DNA from: Monomorium pharaonis
Taxonomy: Eukaryota; Arthropoda; Insecta; Hymenoptera; Formicidae
NCBI RefSeq assembly: GCF_013373865.1
Contig: NC_050476.1
Coordinates: forward strand, 14,799,197 to 14,863,196
Length of the DNA stretch: 64,000 nucleotides
Reading direction: 5' to 3'
The position numbers and the translations under genes are program-made. A model generated the notes under the pieces. That model did no database searches. It saw only the letters and a program-made list of their open reading frames with translations, and was not told where the DNA came from. Below are positions 12,680 to 24,004 of this stretch, in pieces; position 1 is the stretch's first letter; each line of letters starts with the position of its first letter.

Positions 12680-13400
12680 TCTTTTTGCGGACAAATCTAC
12701 CTCATGTTTGTTGTCAATTTTTGTTGTAAATTCTGCACACAGATCTGCTGGATCCTTGGTGCAAATCTGTTATCGGTTTGCAATTGACAAACATGCTGTC
12801 AATTTGTTGCTTCAATCTGATGTCTCACTGTTAATGGCAAATTTGCTGTAGTATTGCAATCAATTTTGTGTAAGAATATGATATCAAGTTTTGGTTGCAA
12901 TTAGAGTGCACTCGAGGACGCGATAGGTCCTGGATTTGACAACCTTACTCCACAGAAAATTGTTTCCCTATATAGTTAGCAATTTAGCAGCAAATGGTTA
13001 GCTGGGTCCCAATAACCATTTCTGGTGTGACAAATGTGGATAACAGATTCTGCTGCCAAAAGGCAGCAAATAAAAAACATATCTTGTCATTGCAAGCACT
13101 GTTAACAGATATTCAGCAAATATTTAGCAACATCTGTCATCAGAATACATGACAAAATAATAGTAAACTGCGAGCGGATTTGTTGAAAGTATTGATGGTA
13201 GATTGATGACAAACACCAAAGATGCAAACAATGTCAGCAAATTGTCTGTAGAAATGTAACAGCATCTGTGCGTCAAAATACGCGATAGATTAATACCAGA
13301 AACACAGCAGATCTGTCAAAATGTCAAATGTGCAATAAAAAGCGCGGCACCACCGATAGGCGGCCTACTCTCTCGAGAGTAGGAAGCAGCGAAAGCGTTA
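12680..13400. mobile_element. A-family sequence in permuted order (right half, then left half)
   Basis: The sequence 12680-13006 corresponds to the right half of an A element and ends in the normal right terminus TTAGCTGGG. After a single T (13007), 13008-13400 begins with the normal left terminus (CCCAATAACCATTTCTGG) and continues through the left half to the TAGGCGGCCTACTCTC region. Compared with the complete copy at 16528-17636 the halves are swapped and the middle few hundred bases are missing. The TA expected between two independent insertions is absent. This can be a head-to-tail pair that lost its outer halves or an inserted circular form. Confidence 0.65.
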
Positions 13401-14684
13401 CATACGGACCAATTCGATTTTATTGATTTAATTCTTAAGAAATCGGAAGAGAAAGATGTTACTTTTAAGGCTAATTAAAATAGGGGTTATTTTAAGAGGA
13501 TGACAAATATTCCGATGTTTTGAATGGTATAAATTAGTACATTTCAGTACTAATTATATTCAATTAATTTAAATTTTTTAAATTATTTTTTTGTGGTCCC
13601 GCTAGCTTCGTATTAAGTTAGCAACGCCATGATTTTTTCTTAAACAGCACAGAGTATAAAATTAATTTTGGTGGTACAAAATAGTACAAAAAAAAAATTA
13701 AATATTCCATTAGGTTGTATTCGATTTTGCTGATTTGGTCCTGCCTTCATAGGGCTTAACATTTCCATTTTTCAAATAATTTTTTAATAATTTTTATAGG
13801 ATTTTTCTAAACTTTTTTTAAATATACTTGGCTGTATCAATCTCGTACCATTTTTGAATGTACGTGTTTATGTACTTGGCATATCTTTGTAAGGTTTTTG
13901 ATAAGTTCTTTTTATATTAGAATATACAGAAGACATAGAATATATCTGATATAGAATATTTAATTACTTTTTTTTTATTAGACATCGAAATTTTTCAAAT
14001 AATGGCTGCGTTTAGCAAAAAATGTATCAATAAAACTGTTGTACAATTCTCTAACATTGCTTTTGCCTTAGTTCCTGTTGGATCTAATTGTGTAAACCAA
14101 TCATATAAAAAAATTTTACAACTGTTCCACCGCTACATTCTCTGCTGAACGCAGTCAAAAATTGCAAAGTTGTTTTCTTTCTATCAAAGATAACCATTCG
14201 TTATATAATACATCAAAACACTTACATATTTTTAAAACTTTAAACAAAAGTAAAACTAATTTTAGAAATAATTTATTATAACTTATTAAGTTTTTGCACT
14301 AAAATGTAAAATGTAATGTGTAATGAGATTGACATAATTATATTAAAATTTATACATTATATTTTTATTCTACATATTCCATTTATTTTTATGTATTTAA
14401 AACATATTCAAACTCATATTTTTTATTTTTTAAGATACTATTTAAAATGTTTAAAACAAAAAAGCATGTTTTTGTTAAAAAAAAAAAAGTTTTCCTTAAT
14501 CTTGCGCAAAACATTCAATTTAACAGATATTTTTATAATACTTTTTCAATATTGATTTAACATTTGCAATGTTGTATTTTTCTGAAATGTTGATTCAACG
14601 TTTGTGAGCTATATAAATAGCACATTGTAGTAGCATGTAAAAAAAAGATTTTATTTAAGTATCAAATTAAATAAACAAATTTAC
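13401..14684. other. AT-rich non-coding stretch, probably intronic
   Basis: No gene or RNA was seen. A patch at 13840-13930 (ACCATTTTTGAATG, then CTTGGCATATCTTTGTAAGG) resembles the interior of the inverted-repeat element at 63.5-64.0 kb. If the exon at 14685-14965 is real, this is the start of that gene's second intron. Confidence 0.45.
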
Positions 14685-14965
14685 CCGAATTTCCCAACAC
14701 ACTCCTTCCAGTTCATCATCCTTTGTTAATATTCCTGTACCCGATGCTAGCGATATACCAACAAGAGCAAAAAAAGGTGCTGAATCGCCAAAGACGAGTC
14801 TACTCGCTGTGCGTCTTCGCAAATCTGCCGCTAGACTGTTGGTCACCCTCTTTAAAATATTGTCAACAAAAATGCGTCGAGCATGCGTTCCTAGATAATC
14901 GAGATGTCTCCTTGTACTCCATACATTGTCACTGTTTCGGCAAGAGCCACTGTTCTGAGATTTGC
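14685..14965 (-). CDS. Pink1: PINK1-like kinase, exon 2 (N-terminal region)
   Basis: The minus-strand exon is bounded by an acceptor (ACAG before 14965) and a donor (GTAAAT from 14684 down). It encodes about 94 residues: a polar stretch, a basic helix (RRIFVDNILKRVTNSLAADL), then GDSAPFFALVGISLASGTG, a short hydrophobic segment, and an acidic TKDDELEGVCWEI. This layout matches the region of PINK1 between the mitochondrial targeting sequence and the kinase domain, including the membrane segment where the protein is cleaved. PINK1 is a mitochondrial serine/threonine kinase acting with Parkin in mitophagy. The exon joins the one at 23218-23353 in phase 1. The kinase domain itself is not in the window, so the name rests on the N-terminal pattern recalled from insect PINK1 proteins. 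Confidence 0.6.
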
Positions 14966-16525
14966 CTGTCATAAACGTAAACACAAAAGTATTGAGTACA
15001 GATTAACATTTTCACCTCACGTCAACATGATTGCTAACAGTATATAAAGTATTTACAAATCAAAAATGAAGCAAGTAATCGTGTTGTATAATAGAAAACT
15101 GAATGTCAACAAATTTTTACATTAATTATACATACTTATATGACTATATAATCTGTTGTCTACATTATTTTAGCCTAATTGTCTTTACATATACATTGTC
15201 TGATTTGTGTGAGTTCTGGATTAATTCCAAGCGCCTCGTTGAATTATATTGTAATGTTTTTTGAATATCGCGCGCTTTGACATGCAGTGATGCAAGACTC
15301 TCGGCGCAATCGACGTGGTGCTTTCTCACCGACCCGTACTTTTATTTTGCATCTGTTGGCACAGTGCGAGCGGGACCGGACGCGCCAGAGATCCAAGATG
15401 GTCGTTGTATCGATAGTGACAAAATAAAAAGGGTTCAACATAAAACAGTGCGTTCTTCCCGTCCTATCCAGTAAATAAATAAAACGTTCATACATATAAT
15501 TTAAAATTTAACTTAATATTTAATATACACCTTGAAAAACTTGTGTCTTGTGTATTTCTTTTCTTTAAAATTTTGATGGTATAATTAGTTAATGTTCATA
15601 TATACAATTTATTAAACATTTGCATGTGTATAAAAACTTTCTAGTCACTATAAAGTTTGCACCGCAACTTTCTGCACTGCAAGTTTTCATGACAGTTCTA
15701 CTTACAACCTAAATAGTTCTAGAGCTCCTAATAAGTTTCAGAAATAATTCCGTTGATTTAATTTAAAAAATAAAATTTGAATGTATAAGGTGCTAATTTC
15801 CCCTGGTAGCTCACTAGCAAAAGACGAAAGTTATATCAACAGTTCTACTTGCACCCCCAATAGTTCTACAGTTTCTGATAGATTTCAGCAATAGTTCCAT
15901 GAATTAAATATATGTATATAAACAATTTTTTAATTTGACCATTGGCACCACACTACAAGAGTAAATTACCACTTTATGGCAACTTTGACATTTTTTGATA
16001 GTTCTGCAATAGTTCTAACATATTTTGTAGGTTTCGTCGACAATTCCGGCCTTTAGGCATTTTTAAACAATTTTTTATTTGACTGCTGGTACCACATCAC
16101 AAGAATAAACTAGCATTTTATTGCAGAACTATCAGAAAATGCCATAAAGTCGGCTCAAACTCGCCATAATGTAATAGTTTACTCTTGTGGTGCAGTGCCA
16201 GCGGTCAAATTAAAAAATTGTTTAACCCTCGAACCCTACCTATGGATCGTTTTCGTCCTGCTTAAAATTACTATCCTTAATTTTTCGTACAACCGTGATG
16301 CTAGCGCCACCAAAGTTGTACTAAAAAAATCTTGGGGGGGGGGGGGTACTTAGTGCACAAGGCCAGCCTGGTCCATTAGTTCTACTCCAAATGCCAGCTA
16401 GGTAAAATTCGAATAGGACGTTTTCGACCCACAGATAGAGATTACGTAAATAAAAATAACTTTCGAAAAACGTTTTTTTTTTTGTTAATTAAGTATTTTT
16501 GGACACGTACATGCATTTTAGAACA

Positions 16526-17638
16526 TACCCCGATAACCATTTCTGCTGTGACAAATATTGGCAAGAGATTCTGTTGCCAAAAAGACAGCAAATGAGGAAC
16601 ATATCTTGTCATTGCAAACACTGTTAGCAGATATTCAGCAAATATTTAGCAACGCCTGTCATCAGAATACATGACAAAATAATAATGAACTGCGAGCAGA
16701 TTTATTGAAAGTATTAATGACAGATTTACGACAAACATCAAAGTGCAAACTATGTCAGCAAATTGCCTGTAGAAATGCAACAACATTTGTGCGTCAAAGT
16801 ACGCGACAGATTGATACCAAAAACGCGGCAGATCTGTCGAAATGTCAAATTGGCAATAAAAAGTGCGACACCGTCGATAGGCGGCCTACTCTCTCGGGAA
16901 TAAAATGCAGTCAACTCGCTACATAAAGACCACTCGCAGTGCGACTAAGATAAGCAAAAATTACCTTCCTTCGCTGCACCTGCGGAATTGTCCAATGTGG
17001 CGGAGGACCGCCACATTATACTTTTGTAATACAGGACTGGTAGTATTTTAAATTTTTTGGAGTGACATTTAACTCCAAGAAATTTAGTGAAATTAATTGC
17101 ACCTAGAATAGATGATACACCTGCGATATGAAGGGAGAAAATAGATAAGTCTATTCCTGAATTAATAAATCTTCCCAAGAGATTGCTTACATCGATTTTC
17201 AAATAAAATTATAACTTTGAAAATGAAAAGATTCGACAATCTGTCGTCATTTACGATTACAGATCTGTTGCATATTTGGCGCAAATATGCTCTGCTGAGT
17301 TTACAATGCAACATCTGTTCTTAATTTGCTGCGTGAATTTGTCACTGTACTGCTAGTGACAGATCTGCTCTGGTGTTACACCCAATTTGATATCAGAGCC
17401 GCGTTCTGTTGCAACGCATGATGCGCATAATGCATTGTTCATCCTTGTTTAACGTTTGACAAACAACAAAGATGAACGATGCATCATGCGTATTATGTGT
17501 GAAACGGAATGCACCCCAGAATTTGCTTGCAATTAAGACGCACTCGAGGGCACAGTAGGCCATGGTTTTAGCAACCTGATTTCGCAAGAAATTTTTAGCA
17601 GTCTGCTGACAATTTGGCAACAAATGGTTAGCTGGGTA
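16526..17638. mobile_element. A-family element, complete copy with TA TSD
   Basis: CCCCGATAACCATTTCTGCTG starts at 16528 and TTAGCTGGG ends at 17636, with TA on both sides (16526-16527 and 17637-17638). The element is 1109 bp including a small MITE at 17397-17515. The interior has many imperfect repeats of CAGATTT(A/G)TTG- and TGTCGTC-like units and a less repetitive centre (16930-17215) shared with the copies at 35.9 and 60.9 kb. There is no transposase-like frame. It lies inside the S element. Confidence 0.8.
17397..17515. mobile_element. K MITE, copy 1
   Basis: A palindrome of about 119 bp. CAACGCATGATGCGCATAAT and TTCATCCTTG on the left pair with matching sequence on the right, ending ACGGAATGCACC. 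It interrupts an A element: other A copies read straight from ATATCAG into TTTGCTTGCAATT. A second copy sits at 47718-47837. Confidence 0.75.
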
Positions 17639-17670
17639 ATTATGTATATATTTTGAGTTGAACATCTACA

Positions 17671-17766
17671 ATGAAGGTTAGAAATCCAGAAAGCATTTAT
17701 TCATTCCGTCCTCGAGAAGAAGTGCAGTACTTTAGAGGTGAAAGTTCTGAAGAGGAAGAACTTTAA
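17671..17766 (+). other. Short acidic open frame inside the S element
   Basis: ATG at 17671 opens a 31-codon frame ending in an acidic tail (GESSEEEEL) and TAA at 17764. It lies in S sequence just right of the A insertion. Acidic N-terminal stretches are common in piggyBac transposases, so this may be the relic of one, but the similarity is only compositional. Confidence 0.25.
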
Positions 17767-18320
17767 GCTGAATAAATAAAAAAATTGTTTATTTATTGAT
17801 GTTTTTCTATTTTACAACTTTCTATTTATCATCATTGAAAAATACCAATTTTCATATGCTGAAATAGGATATCTGCTTTCATTCTATCACACTTGATCAC
17901 ACTTTTTTTTCGTAAAGAGAAATCATTTTCCTTCCAAAAACTGATTTAAAAAATGTTTTTAATTTTTACTATCACTATATTTTTTAAAATTAATTTTTAC
18001 CAATTTTTCTCACTGTTTACTAAAAAATACATATTAAATTTGGGGGGTAGTATTCTTGAAGAGAAATGTTTAAAGAGTACATATATTTGTTCATTTTTTT
18101 TACCATTATTTATACTGTTATAAGGGCGAAGACGAAAACGACCCATAGGTAGGGTTAGAGTGTGCTAAAAAAACACGGTAGGGATTAAGGATTAAAAATG
18201 CCTAAAGGCCGAAACTGTCGACAAAACGTACAAAATGCGTTGGAACTATTGCAGAATTACCAGAAAATGCCATAAAGTCGGCTGAAACTCGCCATAAAAT
18301 GCTAGTTTACTCTTGTGGTA

Positions 18321-18641
18321 TCCTATAGAGAAAAATTATGCAAAAATTACTGCACAAAAAATTGCAAATTTTTGTGGATGAATTTCTGCAGTTTTTACAG
18401 ATTTTTATACAAAGTTTTCGCCTTTAGAATTTTTCTGCAGAAAATTTTGCAGAAGTTTATGTTATTTTTTTCTAAAGGCAAAAAACTTCAGAAAACATTA
18501 CATAAAATTCTACAAAATATTCTGCAGAAAAATTTTAAAAGCAAAAACTTTGTACAAAAATCTGTAAAAACTACAGAAATTTATGCACAAAAATATGCAG
18601 TTTTTCGTGCAGTAATTTTTGCATAATTTTTTCCTACGGAG
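18321..18641. mobile_element. R MITE: long palindrome inserted in the right arm of Q
   Basis: The left part GAAAAATTATGCAAAAATTA pairs with the right part ending CATAATTTTTTCC, and the pairing continues through CTGCA-rich sequence to the centre near 18480. The Q sequence is interrupted at TCTTGTGG and resumes at TGGTGCCAGTGG, as seen by comparison with the uninterrupted Q arms at 16190 and 18780. The target duplication is not clear. Confidence 0.65.
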
Positions 18642-19234
18642 ATGGTGCCAGTGGTTAAATTAAAAATTGTAAAAAAATGCCTAAAGGCCGGAACTGTCGA
18701 CAAAACTTCCAGAATGTGTTGAATCTATTAGAAAACGCAATAAAATCGGTTAGAACTCGTCATAAAGTGGTAGTTTACTGGTGTGGTGCGGTGCCAGTGG
18801 TCAAATTAAAAAATTGTTTAAATATATTTAATGTACGAAACCATTGCTAAAATCTATCAGGAACTGTAGAACTATTGTGGGTGCAAGTATAACTGTTAAT
18901 ATAACTTTCATCTTTTACTTACAGTGAGGTGCCAGGGAAAATTAACCTCATACCTTCAAATTTCATTTTAACTAAATCAATGGAACTATTTCTGAAACTT
19001 ATCAGAAACTGTAATTTATTTAGGGTACAAGTAGAACTGATGTTAAAACTTTCGATTTTTATTAATGAAGTGGTTAACACCTCATATTTTCAAATTTCAT
19101 TTTTTTTTAACTAAATCGGAACTATTTCTGAAACTTATCAGGAATTCTAAAACTATTTGGGGTGCAAGTAGAAATGTCATGAAAACTTGCGGTGCAGAAA
19201 GTTACGGTGCCAACTTCACAGTGACAACTTTCTA

Positions 19235-19627
19235 CAGGTATTATGTAAATATAATGTATGTCACTTATTAGTAACATGTACTCACGCATATGCATAAATA
19301 CACATACATGTGCGCACACTCGTACGTGATATTATGATCACTTGTAATATCTCTATTATTCAATAATAGAAATAATAAATTCTACCAATTACTTATCGAA
19401 TCATTTGTTTAGTGATCTGCTATTATACAATGGCACCAATACACAATAATCAACGTTTGTTATAAATATGGTGATCATCCTTTCCATAACAATATAAAAA
19501 ATAGTCCTTTATTTTAGATCTGTGTCCTTTAAATTTGTTTCACAAAACTCAGTTATTTATTTTTGAAAATTTCTATAAAGTGATCTTATAAATCACAGTT
19601 TTATTATTTTTTATACCTTCTTTATAC
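19235..19627. other. Non-coding stretch
   Basis: AT-rich DNA between two elements. A short region of CACATACATG-type repeats lies at 19280-19320. No gene was seen. Confidence 0.45.
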
Positions 19628-20536
19628 TTAAGGAGAGCAAGTCATGTAAATCAAAATTTTTTAGCAATTTTTTTTCTTGCTTAAATTTATAGGATATTTT
19701 CCGTAGAATATGAAAAAAAATAGTAGAAACCGATTTGAGAGTTCCTTCTATGTTATTTTCGTCGAAAAGTGAACGGTCGAATTGGGCGGAGCACTCATGT
19801 AGACGAGTCGGAAACTCAGTCTTTCGATTCCCTCTGTAATAAATGTTAACCTGGCTGTGTTAGAATAATGTTCGAAAAACAGGAAGATCTGCTCTATGGC
19901 CCTGGAATCGCAGATTAGCAAAAAATTGCGGTAGGTTAAAATAAATTACGATTTTTTCACGATTTTGTTACTCGAACTTTAAACGCGTTTTTCTCCAAAC
20001 TACTTTTTTAAAATTGGCGTGCAAGATAATTAAAAAACTATTCATCCGATTGAGTTCTCCTTGTGCATACATTTAGATAAATACTTTCCTCATAAATTGA
20101 ACCTTTATTTGTAATTATATTGTTTAAATAAATTATTTTTATTGCATAATTAACACGAAAATTTTTCGTAAAAATAAATACTTTTTTTTCTACGTGTCGC
20201 CATTTTTACAATTTTGCATTATTTTCTTTAACAATAGGTTCAATCGATAACGCAAACCGTACAAAAAAGAAATCTATTTGGTTTTTTTGTTTCAGATGAA
20301 TACAAGCAGCGCTACATTGCACGCCGACAAGTGACTTCAAGGTCAACGCATTAGATTTACATTATTATTATTTATAAAATACATGTTATTTTTCTGTCAA
20401 AAAATATTTTTTTAGTAGTTCAATATTACAATAACATACCCTGAAAATTTCAAAAGAATTGGTTGTGTAATTTCTTCAAACAAAATTCCAAAAAATCACT
20501 CAATTTTCAGCGCGTTACATGACTTGTCCCCCTTAA
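19628..20536. mobile_element. P2 element (label): non-autonomous transposon with TTAA TSD
   Basis: GGAGAGCAAGTCATGTAA starts at 19632 and its near-complement TTACATGACTTGTCCCCC ends at 20532. TTAA flanks both sides (19628-19631 and 20533-20536). The 901-bp interior lacks a transposase frame. A stretch at about 19974-20002 matches the P element at 4874-4902 (ACTTTAAACGCGTTTTTCTC). Confidence 0.7.
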
Positions 20537-20866
20537 TTAACAAAGATTCTACTGTGCATAAATTGACTAAAAAATCAATAATAAGAATATATATCTCTCT
20601 CTCCCCCCCCCCCTCATCATGTTTGTATATTATTTTATATAATATTTAAATAAAGATGTGTTAGTTTTTTACATATCTCTGTGTTATACACATATATAAT
20701 TTTTTTCACATAAATATATATTTTTCTCAAAGAAATATGGGCACATAAATAATAAAATTCCTTTTTGAGAATGGGGGGTGATATCGACTACGTCATACTT
20801 AATTCATAATAACGGATGACTGGACGTCATCTCACGGATATAAGAAGAGCGTGTAAGTTTGTAATC

Positions 20867-20928
20867 CATACATACATACATACATACATACATACATACA
20901 TACATACATACATACATACATACATACA
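20867..20928. repeat. (CATA)n microsatellite
   Basis: About 15 uninterrupted CATA units. Confidence 0.95.
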
Positions 20929-23217
20929 CGTATACAATGTCACTTATGACGTCATAATTAGTTTGATTTTGGCTTTATTTTCTCGAGCAAATGATCCTTC
21001 CTCTACTCTTTATTCTATGGGTTGACCCAACTAGCAATTTTTTAATGTCGATAAAAGTCATAATGTTTTAACCTTTTTCTTTGGTTTCTTAAAAAATTAT
21101 AAATTTAAAATTTAAAATTGTGATAAAATGGTACTCTTGGAAAACATTCATAAACCAATAGGTCCATGCTAATAAGATTACAAATAAAAAAACTAATTAA
21201 TAAAAAACAACATAAAGTCATTTGACAGTATTTGATTATAAATTCACATGTTTTTCACATTAGTTTTCATAAGATACAAAAATAAACAAATGTTATAATA
21301 TAAAACTGTCATGATAATTAACACCAGTACTATCATACTTTATACTTGATAAAACTCACATCTTATCTTACAATTGGTATTAATACATTTAATTATACGT
21401 ACTTCCTCATATTCCTTTTAAACTTTGGTATATTATCATATAATTATATTTGCATTTAATTCATTTAATCAATAATTTTAAATTAGCTTGCTTAATTATA
21501 AACATACAATAAATAAAAACTATAAAGTACAATGATTCTTGATGCCTAACATTATTTTATATAAAATTGACCATACAAATAATTTTTGTATTTGACAAGA
21601 ATGTATTCGCGCATATTCTGATAAATTTAAAAAAACATTGTGAGTAAAAATCTGAAAAAATTGCATATTAGATAAAGCAGTTTAGAACATTATAACACAT
21701 AAAAAAATCATGTCTATACACATACAACTTGATAAAAACATATGTGTGTTCTAATATATCAGAAAATAAAACCTCTAATATTTATCAAATATTAATTTTT
21801 TGAATAAAATAATTATTTCCTTTACTACTATTTTTCTCCTATTTTCTATAAAGTAAAGTTACAGATTTTTAATTATTTAAGTTATTATACTTTTTTTAAA
21901 CAGGCAACATTACATCATTTTTCTTGTAAATACCTCCGTGGGCAATACTTCTTTTTTATGACACCATGAGCAATCTGAGTCTTTTATTTACCAGACCATT
22001 TTATTTATATATTCTGTCATCAAAAAAATCTGAAAAAATTCTTAATGTTCTAAAATATTCTTCCAACATTTTAGAACATTATCTAGCAGCATCTTATTAA
22101 ATTTTAATTTTTTATAGTGAGTTAAATAAAGGATTACACATACTATAAAACAGACCTGTGCCATAAAAGACCCAGATTGCCCACAGAGAGTGGTCTGTCT
22201 AATCTGATCTAATCTTGGTCTGTTTAAGATTATCTAATCTTAATCTGTTTAAAACTAAAAGAATTTTTTATGCATATATAAGTTACAAATTTTTTATTGC
22301 AAAAATGCACTTTGCTTTAAATTCTATTTTAAATTCAAATATACAAATAAAGTAAATAATGTTTCAAATTATACAAATGTACAAATTTATATAGTTAATA
22401 CAGTAACATATTTCTAAATATTGAAAGCGTATACTAGAATTTTTGCAAATGTCTTAAAAGTCAAAAATAATTTAAAAAATATATTATGTACCTTCAACCT
22501 CTGACTAAAAACAGAATAATCTATAGAGAATTAATGTCCAATTTTTTCACCTCTAGATAAGTGTTCGATAATTTTATGCAAAAGGTATTATAACCTCAAA
22601 TTATAACCTTAGTTTGCTAATAGAATATGATGATGTATAGTACAATTCCAATAGTTTTGATGTTGAAAGTTAATAGTATGAAGCAAGTTGTGAAGAGTAT
22701 AGCTATTCATTAGATATGTAGTCAGAAGTTTCAATGAAGAAAACAAATTTTAATTTCTAACAAATATCTTTATCTGGAAGACAGTTATCAAGAGGTGTGA
22801 AGAAATTGATATTAGAGTCTAAAAAACAAAGAAGTGTTAAGTCTTAATATGCAGATTTGTATGAGTTTTAAAATACTATTATACGAACTTAGTTTTTACG
22901 TTTACAATTTATACAGAATTTACACTGCATCAGACATCCAACGTAATAAAAAATCTAATATAGAATTCCTAAATAACACTTGTCTCACACTAAAAAACAT
23001 TGTTCTATTAGATATCGGATATCGTAATCGGATGTTGGAAGTGAATTCTGTAGTGTGAGTTCTACAACGTGCTTATGTTATTAGAATAAAACAAAAGATT
23101 AAATTATTATTGTATAAAGCAATACGCTTAAGTTTTCTGCAATTCCATGTATTGAGATACCATCAAGTTTCACGGTGACATTTGATGCAACGAAATAAAA
23201 AATCAAATATAACGCAC
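20929..23217. other. AT-rich intronic stretch
   Basis: No open frame with recognisable content. Local features include a palindrome around 22045-22080 (AATGTTCTAAAATATTC / TTTTAGAACATT), a paired GGGCAAT...GACC region around 21940-22010 and 22150-22200, and short GATCTAATCTTG repeats near 22200. These suggest a decayed foldback element without definable ends. If the two PINK1-like exons are joined, this is intron 1. Confidence 0.45.
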
Positions 23218-23353
23218 CTGCCTGTGCAACGTGTATCTTGTCAAGGTGTTCGTTTGCGTATCTTCTCGAATGCAGACGCTCGTTATTTCGTAATGAACGT
23301 AGCACGACACGACCATTTTGCACAAGACGATGGACCGCCGCTCGTATTGACAT
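23218..23353 (-). CDS. Pink1: PINK1-like kinase, first coding exon
   Basis: The minus-strand exon starts at an ATG at 23353 and ends at a donor (GTGCGT, 23217-23212). It encodes about 45 residues starting MSIRAAVHRLVQNGRVVLRS, rich in Arg and hydrophobic residues and almost without acidic residues. This is what a mitochondrial targeting sequence looks like. It leaves one base of a codon at the donor, which is completed by the exon at 14965. The open frame extends upstream to an earlier ATG at 23503, but the later one gives the start I recall for insect PINK1. The region is GC-richer than its surroundings. The joined product would be the N-terminus of a mitochondrial serine/threonine kinase. 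The match is from memory of the family, not an alignment. Confidence 0.6.
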
Positions 23354-23664
23354 CTCTCCGCTTTCCTGGGCCGGAACAGCCCAGCGGACGAGCCCGTAAG
23401 TCAGATACGCCTTGAAGATGGATGGTAAAGCCGTCGCAAAAACTTCAATTTTTAAACTACTTATTTTCCAGCTGCGCAACAAAACAAATTCGATGCGACG
23501 CATTTAAGGAATGAAAACACATTCGTAACCTTCCGTAACAGTGTTGCCAACAGTTGAAAAAAAAGATAGCTAACCAGTATCTTAAAAAAAAAGCTAGATA
23601 ATAGCTAAGCGTTTTCGATTAATGCACTGGCTGCACTTAGTGCGCACTAAGTGGCACGAGATAT

Positions 23665-23787
23665 TGTGTGCTTTCCAGCAAGACACAGTGTAACACAGTG
23701 TCCATTAGTGTGAGAAAGAACATGTCAGTGTGTCTCGCTTACACTAGTGGACACTGTATTACACTGTGTCTTGCTGGAAAGCACACA
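23665..23787. mobile_element. G MITE, copy 1
   Basis: A near-perfect 123-bp palindrome. TGTGTGCTTTCCAGCAAGAC at the left pairs with GTCTTGCTGGAAAGCACACA at the right, and the loop contains CAGTGTGTC. A second copy lies at 55585-55850. Confidence 0.8.
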
Positions 23788-23804
23788 TTTTGATAAGGCA
23801 CTTG

Positions 23805-23945
23805 TGGTTTGTTCGCGTCGCCATGCTCCGACATGCTCTTACTCACTCCAACGCATTCTAATAGGTTGGCGTCATCGGAATCAACGTATTGGAGTGCGTT
23901 TGGGGTGAATAGGAGCATGTTGGGGCAAGTGACGCGAACAGACCC
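23805..23945. mobile_element. H MITE, copy 1
   Basis: About 140 bp beginning TGGTTTGTTCGCGTCGCCAT and ending GACGCGAACAGACCC, with ATTGGAGTGCGTT(T)GG inside. It is homologous to copies at 55358-55495 and 55686-55826. The third copy shows a 3-bp target duplication. Confidence 0.75.
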
Positions 23946-23996
23946 ACTATAAAAGTGAGTATTCTCACGTCCGCCATTTTTCTTCTAACTAACATG
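23946..23996. repeat. Dispersed 50-60 bp repeat (third copy, inverted)
   Basis: GAGTATTCTCACGTCCGCCA with TTTTTCTTCTAACTAAC is the reverse complement of sequences at 37666-37733 and 48466-48533 (TAGTTTGAAGAAAAATGGCG, then GTGAGAATAC). The nature of the parent element is unknown. Confidence 0.6.
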
Positions 23997-24004
23997 AAAA
24001 ATTA

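Larger units (their letters stand above)
16222..18195. mobile_element. S element: piggyBac-like, inserted in Q at TTAA
   Basis: TTAA (16222-16225) precedes CCCTCGAACCCTACCTATGG. At the other end CCATAGGTAGGGTTAG and GGTAGGGATTAAGG lead to TTAA at 18192-18195, after which the Q sequence (AAATGCCTAAAGGCC) resumes exactly. A TTAA duplication and TTAACCCT-type ends are typical of piggyBac. The interior contains a short acidic open frame, a run of G (16336-16346) and a later A-family insertion. No transposase domain remains. Confidence 0.65.
15635..19234. mobile_element. Q element: Mutator-like foldback transposon with 9-bp TSD
   Basis: The element (15644-19225) begins GTCACTATAAAGTTTGCACC and ends with the imperfect reverse complement GGTGCCAACTTCACAGTGAC. 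Both flanks carry AACTTTCTA (15635-15643 and 19226-19234), a perfect 9-bp target duplication. The arms are very long: 15644-16221 pairs with much of 18196-19225, including repeats of CCTTTAGGCATTT / AAATGCCTAAAGG and GCCATAAAGTCGGCT. A 9-bp TSD and long terminal inverted repeats fit the Mutator/MULE superfamily. It has no transposase. It lies in intron 1 of the PINK1-like gene and has itself received insertions at 16222-18195 and 18321-18641. Confidence 0.8.
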
